A stretch of DNA of 64,000 nucleotides from JAKVBK01 sp022447275 (GTDB lineage: Bacteria > Pseudomonadota > Alphaproteobacteria > Rhodobacterales > Rhodobacteraceae): the NCBI GenBank assembly GCA_047125605.1, contig CP138932.1:558001-622000 (forward strand), read 5' to 3'. The stretch's first letter is position 1, and each line of letters begins with the position of its first letter. Shown here in pieces: positions 7,859-16,616 of this stretch. A model generated the notes under the pieces. The model saw nothing but the letters and a program-made list of their open reading frames with translations. It searched no databases and was not told where the DNA came from. Position numbers and translations under genes: made by a program.

Positions 7859-9656
7859 TATCTTCGTGCCCGCTGCGGCAGGGGCCGGGGTGATGTTCGT
7901 CTTGGCGTATACGCTGGCCGACGGCTTCATTGTGCCTGTGCCTGATACGGACAGCCTGTTTCAGGTGGCCGCCCCGCAGCCGGCACCGGTTGCCATTGCT
8001 GAAGCCCCCGCACAGGCCGCCTCGGGTGACGCCACCGCCACCGTCGCCGCCTCTGGCGGCGTGTTTGCTCTGGGCCGGGCGGCTCTCTCCGAAGAGATCG
8101 CGGCATGGGACAGGGATATCCTGCCGGACGGAACCGGGCTGCCGGTTGGCTCCGGCGATGTCTACACGGGCGAGGAAGTGTTCGGCGAGGTCTGTGCGGC
8201 CTGCCACGGCGATTTTGCCGAGGGCATCGACAATTGGCCCGAACTTGCCGGCGGTTGGGACAGTTTGGCCGATGAAGACCCGGTCAAGACGGTAGGCTCC
8301 TACTGGCCCTATCTGTCGACCACCTTTGATTATGTGCGCCGCTCGATGCCGTTTGGGGGCGCGCAGACGCTGACCGATGACGAGACCTACGCGATCGTTG
8401 CGTACATTCTGTATTCCAACAATTTGGTAGAAGACGATTTCGTGCTCTCGAATGAGACGTTCTTCGATGTGTCCATGCCCAATGCGGAAGGCTTCATCGT
8501 GGATGATCGCCCCACCGCAGAGGCGCATTTCTGGACGGATGACCCCTGCATGTCGGATTGCAAGGACAGTGTCGACATCACCATGCGCGCCACCGTGCTG
8601 GACGTGACCCCTGAAGATGAAGGCATTGAAGCCCCCGCACAGGCCGCCTCGGGTGACGCCACCGCCACCGTCGCCGCCTCTGGCGGCGTGTTTGCTCTGG
8701 GCCGGGCGGCTCTCCCCGAAGAGATCGCGGCATGGGACAGGGATATCCTGCCGGACGGAACCGGGCTGCCGGTTGGCTCCGGCGATGTCTACACGGGCGA
8801 GGAAGTGTTCGGCGAGGTCTGTGCGGCCTGCCACGGCGATTTTGCCGAGGGCATCGACAATTGGCCCGAACTTGCTGGCGGTTGGGACAGTTTGGCCGAT
8901 GAAGACCCGGTCAAGACGGTAGGCTCCTACTGGCCCTATCTGTCGACCACCTTTGATTATGTGCGCCGCTCGATGCCGTTTGGGGGCGCGCAGACGCTGA
9001 CCGATGACGAGACCTACGCGATCGTTGCGTACATTCTGTATTCCAACAATTTGGTAGAAGACGATTTCGTGCTCTCGAATGAGACGTTCTTCGATGTGTC
9101 CATGCCCAATGCGGAAGGCTTCATCGTGGATGATCGCCCCACCGCAGAGGCGCATTTCTGGACGGATGACCCCTGCATGTCGGATTGCAAGGACAGTGTC
9201 GACATCACCATGCGCGCCACCGTGCTGGACGTAACGCCTGAGGATGAAGCGACCGACCCAGAGCCTGTCGCGTTGGCAGCGCTGGAAAATGACAGCGTCG
9301 AGGCTGGTGCCACTGGGGCTGGCGCGGCACTGGATCCCGCTTTGGTGGCGGCAGGCAAGAAAACATTCGGGAAGTGCAAATCCTGCCACCAGATCGGCGC
9401 GGGCGCGAAAAACCGCAGCGGGCCGCAATTGAACAATGTGATTGGCCGCCAAATTGGCGCCGTCGAAGGGTTCAAGTACTCGGCTGCGATGGCGCAGGCT
9501 GGGGAGGGTGGTGTTGTCTGGACAGACGAGAGCATGTCTGCCTTCCTGGAAAAACCGAAGGCGTATATCAAAGGTACTAAGATGTCTTTTGCCGGTTTGA
9601 AGGATCCTGCAGATCGCACGGCCTTGGTGGCCTATCTCAAATCCATGGAGGAATAA
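7842..9656 (+). CDS. soxD: Cytochrome c subunit SoxD with a tandem-duplicated N-terminal domain
   Basis: 604 residues; SoxD is usually about 390. A membrane-like N-terminal anchor (about 9-30) is followed by two nearly identical 209-residue units (54-262 and 263-471), each with a heme motif (C118-A-A-C-H122 and C327-A-A-C-H331), then the normal C-terminal cytochrome c domain with C512-K-S-C-H516. Removing one unit gives 395 residues, the usual SoxD. The frame stays open across the junction, so a triheme protein is predicted. The start was taken as ATG 7842; a GTG at 7830 is also possible. SoxD is the electron-accepting partner of SoxC. The duplication may alter stoichiometry of hemes per SoxC, or be functionally silent. 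Confidence 0.93.
   Translation: MSKFPNIFVPAAAGAGVMFVLAYTLADGFIVPVPDTDSLFQVAAPQPAPVAIAEAPAQAASGDATATVAASGGVFALGRAALSEEIAAWDRDILPDGTGLPVGSGDVYTGEEVFGEVCAACHGDFAEGIDNWPELAGGWDSLADEDPVKTVGSYWPYLSTTFDYVRRSMPFGGAQTLTDDETYAIVAYILYSNNLVEDDFVLSNETFFDVSMPNAEGFIVDDRPTAEAHFWTDDPCMSDCKDSVDITMRATVLDVTPEDEGIEAPAQAASGDATATVAASGGVFALGRAALPEEIAAWDRDILPDGTGLPVGSGDVYTGEEVFGEVCAACHGDFAEGIDNWPELAGGWDSLADEDPVKTVGSYWPYLSTTFDYVRRSMPFGGAQTLTDDETYAIVAYILYSNNLVEDDFVLSNETFFDVSMPNAEGFIVDDRPTAEAHFWTDDPCMSDCKDSVDITMRATVLDVTPEDEATDPEPVALAALENDSVEAGATGAGAALDPALVAAGKKTFGKCKSCHQIGAGAKNRSGPQLNNVIGRQIGAVEGFKYSAAMAQAGEGGVVWTDESMSAFLEKPKAYIKGTKMSFAGLKDPADRTALVAYLKSMEE
8001..8627 (+). repeat. Tandem repeat in soxD, copy 1 (627 bp)
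   Basis: First unit of a direct tandem repeat with a period of exactly 627 bases (209 codons). By eye, the first 600 bases differ from copy 2 at only two positions (a Ser/Pro codon near 8089 and a silent change near 8269); the last 25 bases differ more, as expected at a recombination junction. Confidence 0.95.
8628..9254 (+). repeat. Tandem repeat in soxD, copy 2 (627 bp)
   Basis: Second unit of the direct repeat. The 3' end (from about 9231) diverges from the end of copy 1 at synonymous positions and then leads into the unique linker to the C-terminal cytochrome domain. The few differences between the copies argue that this is not a simple assembly doubling. Confidence 0.95.
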
Positions 9657-9662
9657 TCGGCC

Positions 9663-10022
9663 ATGCAGCAGGGTGCGTTCAAATCTATGGGAGTGGCCCT
9701 TGGCCTTTTCCTGCTGGCGCAGTCTCTGCATGCAAGTGATGCATCGGATGTTTCCGACTGGAGCGTCGCGGAAGATATCCTGGCGATTGAAGGGGATCGG
9801 GAGTACGGGGCCTATCTGTCCAGCGAATGCACGACGTGCCATCAAACCGAGACCAGCACAGAGATACCTGCCATTGCCTATTGGCCGCGCGAGGATTTCG
9901 TGACGGCGCTCCACGCGTACAAGGACAAGGTGCGGCCCAATCCCGTCATGCAAATGATCGCGGGACGGCTCAGCGCCGAAGAGATCGCAGCTCTGGCGGC
10001 CTATTTCGAAAACCCTGAATAA
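9663..10022 (+). CDS. soxE: Small monoheme cytochrome c, SoxE-like
   Basis: 119 residues with a signal peptide (about 1-24, ending QSLHA) and a single heme motif C56-T-T-C-H60. Its place directly before soxF matches the SoxE/FccA cytochrome that accepts electrons from the flavoprotein. It is short for SoxE proteins described as diheme, so it looks like the one-heme FccA-like form. It starts 7 bases after the soxD stop, behind a GGAGGA site that overlaps the end of soxD. Confidence 0.8.
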   Translation: MQQGAFKSMGVALGLFLLAQSLHASDASDVSDWSVAEDILAIEGDREYGAYLSSECTTCHQTETSTEIPAIAYWPREDFVTALHAYKDKVRPNPVMQMIAGRLSAEEIAALAAYFENPE

Positions 10023-10093
10023 AAAAAACAACGAAGGAAACGAAAGGGCATGCTAGGCTGACGTAAGGGCAATCTGGCTGCAAGACCGGAAGC

Positions 10094-10125
10094 CCTCCCA
10101 ATCCCCCGCATGAAAGTGCGGGAGG
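10094..10125 (+). other. Stem-loop in the soxE-soxF gap
   Basis: CCCGCA (10105-10110) and TGCGGG (10117-10122) pair with a 6-base loop; CCTCCC (10094-10099) can alternatively pair with GGGAGG (10120-10125). The two structures exclude each other. It lies 24-55 bases before the soxF start and could tune translation or RNA decay between soxE and soxF. Confidence 0.45.
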
Positions 10126-10148
10126 CCAATAGGAACGGAGGATACCCA

Positions 10149-11417
10149 ATGAAACTAAATCGTCGTAACTTCCTCGGTACATCGGCCGCTGTAGCCACCT
10201 CGCTGTCTGCGCCGATGGTCATGGCCGGTGGTCATGGCAAACCCCGCCTGGTTGTTGTGGGTGGTGGGGCAGGGGGCGCAACCGCCGCCCGCTACGCCGC
10301 CAAAGACAGCAAAGGCGCGATCGACGTAACTCTGATCGAACCTACCCGCCAGTATTACACCTGTTTCTTCTCAAACCTGTATCTCGGCGGCTTCCGTGAC
10401 ATGGACAGCCTGGGACATAGCTATGGCACGCTGGCCTCGGATTACGGCATCAATGTCGTCCATGACTGGGCCACCGGCGTGGACCGTGACGCCAAGACCG
10501 TGGCCCTCGCCGGTGGGGGCGCAGTGCCCTATGACAAGCTCATTCTCAGCCCCGGCATCGATTTCATCGATGGCTCTGTGGCCGGCTGGGATCTGTCGGC
10601 ACAGAATGTGATGCCCCATGCCTACAAGGGCGGCTCACAGACCGAGTTGCTGAAAGCACAGTTGATGGCCATGCCCGAAGGCGGCGTCTTTGTGATGGTG
10701 GCCCCGCCCAATCCCTATCGGTGCCCGCCTGGACCCTATGAACGGGTGTCCATGATCGCGCATATGCTCAAGGAGACTAATCCAACGGCCAAGATCATCG
10801 TCGCCGATCCCAAGCCGAAATTCTCCAAGCAGGGTTTGTTTGAGGAAGGCTGGGCAAACCACTATGACGGCATGATCGAGCATCTCGGGCCAGATTTTGG
10901 CGGGGATGATGTGTCGGTGAACCCGGCGGACATGACCGTCAACATTGGCGGGGAAGCGGTGCAGGCGGATGTGGTCAATGTGATCCCCGCGATGAAAGCG
11001 GGGCGCATTGCAGAGCTTGCAGGCGTCACCGACGGAAACTGGGCCCCTGTCAACGCGGTGGATATGTCGAGCAAGGCGGACCCGGATATCCACGTGCTGG
11101 GAGATGCCTCTTCGCAGGGTGATATGCCGAAATCTGGCTTCTCGGCCAACAGCCAAGCGAAAGTCTGTGCCAATGCCGTGCGCGGTGCCCTGACGGGCTC
11201 CCAAGTCTTCCCGGCGCGCTTCTCCAACACCTGCTGGTCACTGATTGACACCGATGATGGAGTGAAAGTGGGCGCAACCTACGAGGCGACAGACGAAAAG
11301 ATCGCCAAGGTGGATGGCTTCATTTCCAAAACCGGCGAAAGCGCAGACCTGCGCAAAGCCACCTATGAGGAAAGCCTCGGCTGGTACGCGGGCATCACCT
11401 CTGACATGTTTGGCTGA
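10149..11417 (+). CDS. soxF: Flavoprotein SoxF (FccB-like sulfide dehydrogenase)
   Basis: 422 residues. A Tat signal (NRRNFLGTS, residues 4-12) is followed by an FAD dinucleotide motif GGGAGG at 38-43 and the C-terminal flavocytochrome c flavin-binding domain. C192 (YRCPPGPYE) and C362 (SNTCWS) fit the redox-active disulfide pair of the FccB family. With the SoxE-like cytochrome it oxidises sulfide in the periplasm and has been reported to stimulate Sox activity. The ATG at 10149 has a GGAACGGAGG site. Confidence 0.92.
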   Translation: MKLNRRNFLGTSAAVATSLSAPMVMAGGHGKPRLVVVGGGAGGATAARYAAKDSKGAIDVTLIEPTRQYYTCFFSNLYLGGFRDMDSLGHSYGTLASDYGINVVHDWATGVDRDAKTVALAGGGAVPYDKLILSPGIDFIDGSVAGWDLSAQNVMPHAYKGGSQTELLKAQLMAMPEGGVFVMVAPPNPYRCPPGPYERVSMIAHMLKETNPTAKIIVADPKPKFSKQGLFEEGWANHYDGMIEHLGPDFGGDDVSVNPADMTVNIGGEAVQADVVNVIPAMKAGRIAELAGVTDGNWAPVNAVDMSSKADPDIHVLGDASSQGDMPKSGFSANSQAKVCANAVRGALTGSQVFPARFSNTCWSLIDTDDGVKVGATYEATDEKIAKVDGFISKTGESADLRKATYEESLGWYAGITSDMFG

Positions 11418-11461
11418 ACACGGTTCCGGGCGGGGATGCGCCCGGAGAAACAATCAGGCGC

Positions 11462-11498
11462 GGCGGGGCCTTGGCTTGGATCAAGGCCCCGCCTTTTT
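11462..11498 (+). terminator. Rho-independent terminator after soxF
   Basis: GGCGGGGCCTTG (11462-11473) and CAAGGCCCCGCC (11482-11493) form a perfect 12-bp stem with an 8-base loop followed by five T. It closes the soxB-F transcript. Confidence 0.92.
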
Positions 11499-11538
11499 GT
11501 GACGGCCAAAGGGGCAAAGCGAGGGGGGGCATCCTGCC

Positions 11539-11991
11539 ATGAGTATCCGGGCATCAAAGCTGTGCGCGTTGCTTTTTGTGACTGGCGTGGTTGCCGCCAC
11601 GGCTGTGCGGGCAGAAGAGCGGGCGCGTCTGGTGGATTACGATGGCACCTTCGAGGATGCGACCTTCGCGGTTGAGAGCGCGCTTCTGGATGCGGGCCTT
11701 GTGATTGATCATGTCTCCCACACAGGCGATATGCTCGCGCGGACGCGGGCCGATATGGGCTCTGACGTGGTGCTTTTTGACGGGGCAGACGTGTTTCTCT
11801 TCTGCTCCGCGGCGATCAGCCGGCAAGTGATGGAAGCTGATCCGATGAACGTGGTGCATTGCCCATATTCCATCTTTGTGATCGATCGGGGCGGCGTTGT
11901 TCAGATCGGTCATCCGCTTTACCGGGCGGACAGCATGGACCCCGTTGAAACGCTGTTGTCCGATTTGGTCGACGAGGCGGCTGCTTTTTGA
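11539..11991 (+). CDS. DUF302 domain periplasmic protein
   Basis: 150 residues with a signal peptide (about 1-25, ending TAVRA). The rest matches the DUF302 fold: a strand-helix unit with VESALLDAGLVIDHVSHTGDM and a C-terminal HCPYSIFVI-like segment. The function of DUF302 is unknown; such proteins are often linked to sulfur or metal metabolism. It lies after the soxF terminator, so it probably needs its own promoter or read-through. It converges with the SoxH-like gene. Confidence 0.7.
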   Translation: MSIRASKLCALLFVTGVVAATAVRAEERARLVDYDGTFEDATFAVESALLDAGLVIDHVSHTGDMLARTRADMGSDVVLFDGADVFLFCSAAISRQVMEADPMNVVHCPYSIFVIDRGGVVQIGHPLYRADSMDPVETLLSDLVDEAAAF

Positions 11992-12084
11992 ACCCTGAGC
12001 TCCCAGCGCCTCAGCCGATCACCTGAGAGCCCGCCGCCGCCAATAATCGCAGCTGTGCAACACTGTGGTCTCTGATGGGCGCCT

Positions 12085-13047
12085 CTATTCCCACTCCATT
12101 TCTGCATATACGTGGCCCGCGTTGCGCGTGGCCAACTGCTCGAACGTATCAAGGTGCGCATAGGGCGTCTGATCCACATAGTAGGCCTCTTCGAGCGTGC
12201 CCCCGGCATCCAGCACGGCGCCCACTTTCTCACGCAGGTACACCAGGTAGTCATGTGTGTAGCGCCGCACTTGCGCCATGTTGGTTGGATGGCCATGCCC
12301 GGGAATGACATAGGTGGCATTCAACCCCTCGAACGCATTCACCCATGTGTCCAGCCAGTCCAGCGTGAGCGTATCCTGAAAGATCGGCAGCATGCGCTCG
12401 TGAAAGGCCATATCGCCGGCAATCACAATGGACTGGTCCGGCAACCAGACCTGAATATCCCCCGGCGAATGGGCTGGCCCAAGATGCAGGACTTCGATGG
12501 TGAAGTTGCCCATGGAGGCATCATAGCTGTCTTCGAATGTCAGGGTGGGGGCGACAACGCGCGTCTCGCCCGCCTTGTCCCGATTGTAGCGCCGCATGCC
12601 TTGCAGGATGAAATCCCCGTTCTCTGCAATTTCATCTGCCGCATCCACATGGCCCAGGATTGGAACGCCAAGATCCGCCCAATAGGAATTGCCCAGCATG
12701 GCATGGCCCTGTCCATTCTCGATGATCACCAGTTTGACGGGCTCGTCGGTGATGGCCTTGATCTCTGCGTGCAGGGCCTGGGCCAAAAGCTCTGTCGCGC
12801 CACTGTTGACAACCACCACGCCATCGCCCGTGACGATGAAGCTGAGGTTGTTGTTGTGTCCGCTGTTCTCATAGGTTGGGGGAGCGGTGGCACCGATCGC
12901 GGAAAACACGCCGGGGATCACCTCCACCGGTTTTGCGTATAAGGTGTTGCCCGGGTACTGGTCCGGAATGTCCTCGCTGGCGGATGCTGCCAAGGGGCTG
13001 AGTGTGGTAACGGCGAACGCTGCCAGAGACGCGAATAGAAATTTCAT
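12085..13047 (-). CDS. MBL-fold hydrolase-like protein, SoxH-like, with degenerate zinc motif
   Basis: 320 residues with a signal peptide (about 1-22, ending AASAS) and a metallo-beta-lactamase fold. The later metal ligands are present (GPAHSPGD, IAGDMAF, VIPGHGHP), but the first motif, normally HxHxDH, reads E-N-G-Q-G-H, so three of four ligands are missing. Related genes sit at the end of sox clusters (soxH). The start at 13047 follows AAGGAGGAG. It could be a one-zinc enzyme, a differently metallated one or a binding protein. Confidence 0.7.
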   Translation of the reverse strand: MKFLFASLAAFAVTTLSPLAASASEDIPDQYPGNTLYAKPVEVIPGVFSAIGATAPPTYENSGHNNNLSFIVTGDGVVVVNSGATELLAQALHAEIKAITDEPVKLVIIENGQGHAMLGNSYWADLGVPILGHVDAADEIAENGDFILQGMRRYNRDKAGETRVVAPTLTFEDSYDASMGNFTIEVLHLGPAHSPGDIQVWLPDQSIVIAGDMAFHERMLPIFQDTLTLDWLDTWVNAFEGLNATYVIPGHGHPTNMAQVRRYTHDYLVYLREKVGAVLDAGGTLEEAYYVDQTPYAHLDTFEQLATRNAGHVYAEMEWE

Positions 13048-13138
13048 GGGCTCCTCCTTGGCGTGCATGATGACATGCAAAAATCTGCATATGACTGCGT
13101 CGCCCTGACGCAGCCCGTACCAACGCCATCAGAAGGGC

Positions 13139-14224
13139 TCAGTAGCCTGTCATCTCGAGATAGCCGCGCCCGTCATGGCTGCCTTTCACGGTGACGGGCC
13201 CCTCCCAGTAGGGCACCGACAGGGCCATCCAGGCATCACGGTTGACCGCCTCGATCGTCACATCCACGCCTTCCGCGGGCAATTCCACCCGCCATGTGGT
13301 GGGCAGGGTGCGCTCGGCAACGGTGTGGGTCTCCTGCGGGGTCAGCGTGATGTCTGTGTCAGTCAGCGCGCGGGCGCTGCCATCGGCTGTGATCCAGGTG
13401 CCAAAGGTGAATGAACCTGCGCCGTCGCGCACCCGGGCTGCCATAACCTTATGGCCGCCTGATAGGTGAAGGGACACCCAATCCCATCCTGTTTGATCGC
13501 CTTCCAAAGGCTGGGAGGACCACTCCCGGTCGAGCCAGGCTTGCCCGGTTACGTCCACGCTGCGGTCTGGTAGGTGCAGCGTGCCGCTGACCGTGTAGAA
13601 CGGCTGTGAATAGTAATGGCTGGCCTGGCCGCCTTCGGATTTTATCGAGTAGCCCGCTTCGCCATGGGCAATGAGCGGGCCATCGGCTGTGAGCGTCAGG
13701 TCATAGGCTGCGCGCTCTGCGCCGGCGCGCAGGGTGAGCGCGGAAATGCCGGGGCTGCCTTCGGGCGCCGTCATCTGCCATTCGTCGATCCAGGCGGAAA
13801 AGGGGTCAGCGACAACATCTGCCTGCCCCGTTGCGTCCCGTGCGAACCGCTCCATTGGAAAATGTTCCTGCGGGGTGGTGATCGCCGCATGGCCCAGCCA
13901 AAGCTGCGGCGAGCGCCAACTGCTGCCGCGCTCGGGGGCAATGGCCGATCGAAACAGCGTCCATTGCACCCCGTAATCTGTGCCCTCCGCGTCGCTCAGA
14001 TTGGCCGTCAGATACCACCATTCGATCCGAAACGCGGGATGAGCGCCATGATCTTCGGGAAAGCTGAGGGCTCTGGGTTCGGGCAGGGCAAACCCTTCTG
14101 CCGCGCTGCCGAGGCCAGCAAAGCCCTGTGCCTGCGGGGATGCGGGCCAGGCGGCCAGAACCACCAAAAGTGCTGCGCCCCAGATCATTGGGCGCAAAGC
14201 TCTCCAGAGTGGCTTAGCGTTCAT
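13139..14224 (-). CDS. AttH/CrtC lipocalin-like domain protein
   Basis: 361 residues with a membrane signal segment (about 10-33). The PEDHGAH...FRIEWWYLT motif and the repeated beta-strand pattern, including ATGQAWLDREWSSQ, are those of the AttH/carotenoid-hydratase-like lipocalin family. The start overlaps the end of the ABC permease gene (11 bases), so it is translationally coupled to it. Encoded with a permease and an ATPase, the family is thought to work in export or envelope lipid handling; substrate unknown. Confidence 0.75.
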   Translation of the reverse strand: MNAKPLWRALRPMIWGAALLVVLAAWPASPQAQGFAGLGSAAEGFALPEPRALSFPEDHGAHPAFRIEWWYLTANLSDAEGTDYGVQWTLFRSAIAPERGSSWRSPQLWLGHAAITTPQEHFPMERFARDATGQADVVADPFSAWIDEWQMTAPEGSPGISALTLRAGAERAAYDLTLTADGPLIAHGEAGYSIKSEGGQASHYYSQPFYTVSGTLHLPDRSVDVTGQAWLDREWSSQPLEGDQTGWDWVSLHLSGGHKVMAARVRDGAGSFTFGTWITADGSARALTDTDITLTPQETHTVAERTLPTTWRVELPAEGVDVTIEAVNRDAWMALSVPYWEGPVTVKGSHDGRGYLEMTGY

Positions 14225-16616
14225 TGGCAAACACCCTCAAAAAGTCAGCCGGGCTGCGGCGGGCAAGGCGTCTGGCGGGCAAGGCGGCTGCCAGCAACGC
14301 GGCCAGCAACGCAGCCAACCCGAGCCAAACCCATTGGCTCGGAAACAGGAACATTGGCAAGCGCCAGCCAAAGGCTTCAACATTGACAACGGCCAGCAGG
14401 CTCCAGGCCAGAGCAAGCCCAACGGGCAGGGCCAGCACATAGGTCAGCCCGGCCAACAACACGGCTCGCAAAAGTTCGAGCCGGGCCAGGGCGGCCCTGG
14501 GCTTGCCCAGAGCCCAGACAGGGGCAAGCTGGGGCAGGCGCAAGGCGGCCAGCGTTGTCAGCGAGGTGAATATGGCGAAGCCTGCTACCGCGAGGGTGAG
14601 CACATTGAGGGCTGCCGTTACCGCGAAAGTCTGTTCGAAAATCGCCAGTGAAAAGGCCTTTATGCCGGCCTGATCGGTGATTTGGCCTTGGCTCAGGCCA
14701 AGGTCTTGCAATTGGCTGCGGGCGCTTTCGGTGTCCGGTGCGATCAGACCAAAGCGCAGTCGCGGCAAACCGGAGAAACGGCTTTCCAGCTCAGGCAATG
14801 CAACGATGGCCTGAGCCTTAGGGTTGCCGTAATCCGAATAGACACCTGCGATTGTAACATGCCAGCCTGGGGCCAGGGTGATCTCCTGGCCGGGCCAAAG
14901 CGCTGCAGAGCGCGCCAGTTGCTCGTTGATCAGCACTGCGCCTGCTTCATGGAGCGCATCCCAGGGTTCAGATATGGCCGCGATAAGGGGCCAACTGTCC
15001 CGGTATAGGGGATCATCCTTGACGCCAAAGATGTCGCCCGGGCGACCAGACAGGGTTTGCTCCGCTGAGACAAGGGGCAGCAGTCGCAATTGAGACCTTT
15101 GCGCCCAGTCGGTAATGGCCGCGCCCTGTTCCTCACTGCGGGCGGAAATATAGAGATCCGCTGCCAGCCGCTGGTCGAGCCAGCCCGTGAAGGTGAGGCG
15201 AAAGCTGCTGACCATGGTGCCCACCCCGATATTGGTGGCGAGCGCCAGCATGAGCGCCATCAGCGCCATGGACAGGCCCCGAAGCTGTTGCTGCGCGTCC
15301 GCCCAAAACCATGCGCCAAGAACCGAGCGCGCCTGACTGCGGCCCAAGCGAAGTACCAGTGCAAGCGAGAGGGGCAGCATCAGGGCCGCCCCCAAAAGCA
15401 AACCGCCGAGCAGGGTGAAGCCCGCGACCAGCCCGTCAAGCGCCCATGCGGCGACGACGCCCAGCCCCAACAGGAAAAGCCCGAATGCGGCTTGCATCCA
15501 CAACGCCCGCTCTGACACGCGTGACCAGGCCCGGGGGCGCGCGGAGGCCAGCAGCGGCATGCGGGCCAAAGCCCATAGCCCCGTGGCTGCGGCTGTGCCG
15601 GTTCCCAGCACGGCCATGGCCATGCCCGAAAGCGCCCAAACCGGACGAAACAGAAGCCCGTCCCCCACAGCTGCACCGTAGAGCCCGCGCAGCGTGGCCG
15701 CCACATCGGGCAGAAGGGCGGCGGCCAGAAGATATCCCAAAAGTACCCCTGCGCCGCCGGCGATCAGAGCAAGGCATAGCAGTTCAACCAACAGGGCAAT
15801 CATGACCGTGCGCAAGGGCACACCAAGGGCGCGCAAAGTCCGAACCGTTGCGCGGCGCTGCTCGAAGGCAAGGCCGATACCCGCATGGACGATGAACAGG
15901 CCAACGGCGAAACTCAGCAAGCCAAAAGCCGTGAGGTTGAGGTGGAAACTGTCGGTCAGGCGGGTGGCGTCCACGCGCCCTGTCCCCGCTTGCAGGACGA
16001 GGTCCGGAGCAATCTGTTCCAGCGGCGTCTGGAACCGGGGCTGCTGGGGATGCAGGGAAAGGCGAACCAGCTCTGCATCGGGCAGGGCCGCAACCGTGGA
16101 AATGTCCGTTACGATCTCGCGCGGCGGTAGCCCGGGGGTTGGATCCAGGGGGGGCAGCAGGCTCTCAGCGGGCAGTTGGGCGACAAGCTCAGGCGCCGCA
16201 AAGCCGCGTCCGGGGGCTGTCATGACGCTGGCTGGATCACTGGCAAGCTGCTGCGCCATGACCGGGGGCAGGGTCCCCGGTGCCGCGGTAAAGGGATCGA
16301 GGCCGGTCACGCGCAACCGCAAATTTCCAACGACGACGCGCGCCTCCATCACCGGGCTGACCCGCCAACCGGCCCGTCTAAGCTGGGCAAAGCTGTCCAT
16401 CGGAATGGCGCCGCCATCTGCGCGGGCGAGGAAGGTTTGCTCGGTGCCGCCAAGTTGTTGCGCGGCGCGGACGTAGTCAGAGCGGGCCTGGCCATTGATG
16501 GCCTGAACGGCTGACCAGAGCGCGGTTGCCAGGGTGAGGCCCGCCAGAAGGGCCAGCAGCTGCCCGCGATGACGCCGCCAGTAGGAGGTCAGCGCGCGCA
16601 GGGTGAGCAAAATCAT
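14214..16616 (-). CDS. FtsX/LolE-type ABC transporter permease
   Basis: 800 residues, with about ten hydrophobic segments arranged as two FtsX-like halves: an N-terminal helix (about 18-35), a large periplasmic loop, four helices near 235-410, a second loop and a C-terminal helix set near 690-790. This is the layout of MacB/Lol-like mechanotransmission permeases. It overlaps the ATPase gene by 4 bases (ATGA) and the lipocalin-like gene by 11 bases, a three-gene coupled operon resembling attE-attF/G-attH. Ligand not deducible. Confidence 0.85.
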   Translation of the reverse strand: MILLTLRALTSYWRRHRGQLLALLAGLTLATALWSAVQAINGQARSDYVRAAQQLGGTEQTFLARADGGAIPMDSFAQLRRAGWRVSPVMEARVVVGNLRLRVTGLDPFTAAPGTLPPVMAQQLASDPASVMTAPGRGFAAPELVAQLPAESLLPPLDPTPGLPPREIVTDISTVAALPDAELVRLSLHPQQPRFQTPLEQIAPDLVLQAGTGRVDATRLTDSFHLNLTAFGLLSFAVGLFIVHAGIGLAFEQRRATVRTLRALGVPLRTVMIALLVELLCLALIAGGAGVLLGYLLAAALLPDVAATLRGLYGAAVGDGLLFRPVWALSGMAMAVLGTGTAAATGLWALARMPLLASARPRAWSRVSERALWMQAAFGLFLLGLGVVAAWALDGLVAGFTLLGGLLLGAALMLPLSLALVLRLGRSQARSVLGAWFWADAQQQLRGLSMALMALMLALATNIGVGTMVSSFRLTFTGWLDQRLAADLYISARSEEQGAAITDWAQRSQLRLLPLVSAEQTLSGRPGDIFGVKDDPLYRDSWPLIAAISEPWDALHEAGAVLINEQLARSAALWPGQEITLAPGWHVTIAGVYSDYGNPKAQAIVALPELESRFSGLPRLRFGLIAPDTESARSQLQDLGLSQGQITDQAGIKAFSLAIFEQTFAVTAALNVLTLAVAGFAIFTSLTTLAALRLPQLAPVWALGKPRAALARLELLRAVLLAGLTYVLALPVGLALAWSLLAVVNVEAFGWRLPMFLFPSQWVWLGLAALLAALLAAALPARRLARRSPADFLRVFANER

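Noticed and set aside
7818..10031. 737-codon open frame on the minus strand antisense to soxD and soxE
   Set aside because: It mirrors the duplicated soxD and is a by-product of GC-rich codon use and the repeat; no ribosome site or family match.
10040..10060. Short ORF after soxE behind a GAAGGA site
   Set aside because: It ends after three codons, so it is not a supported gene.
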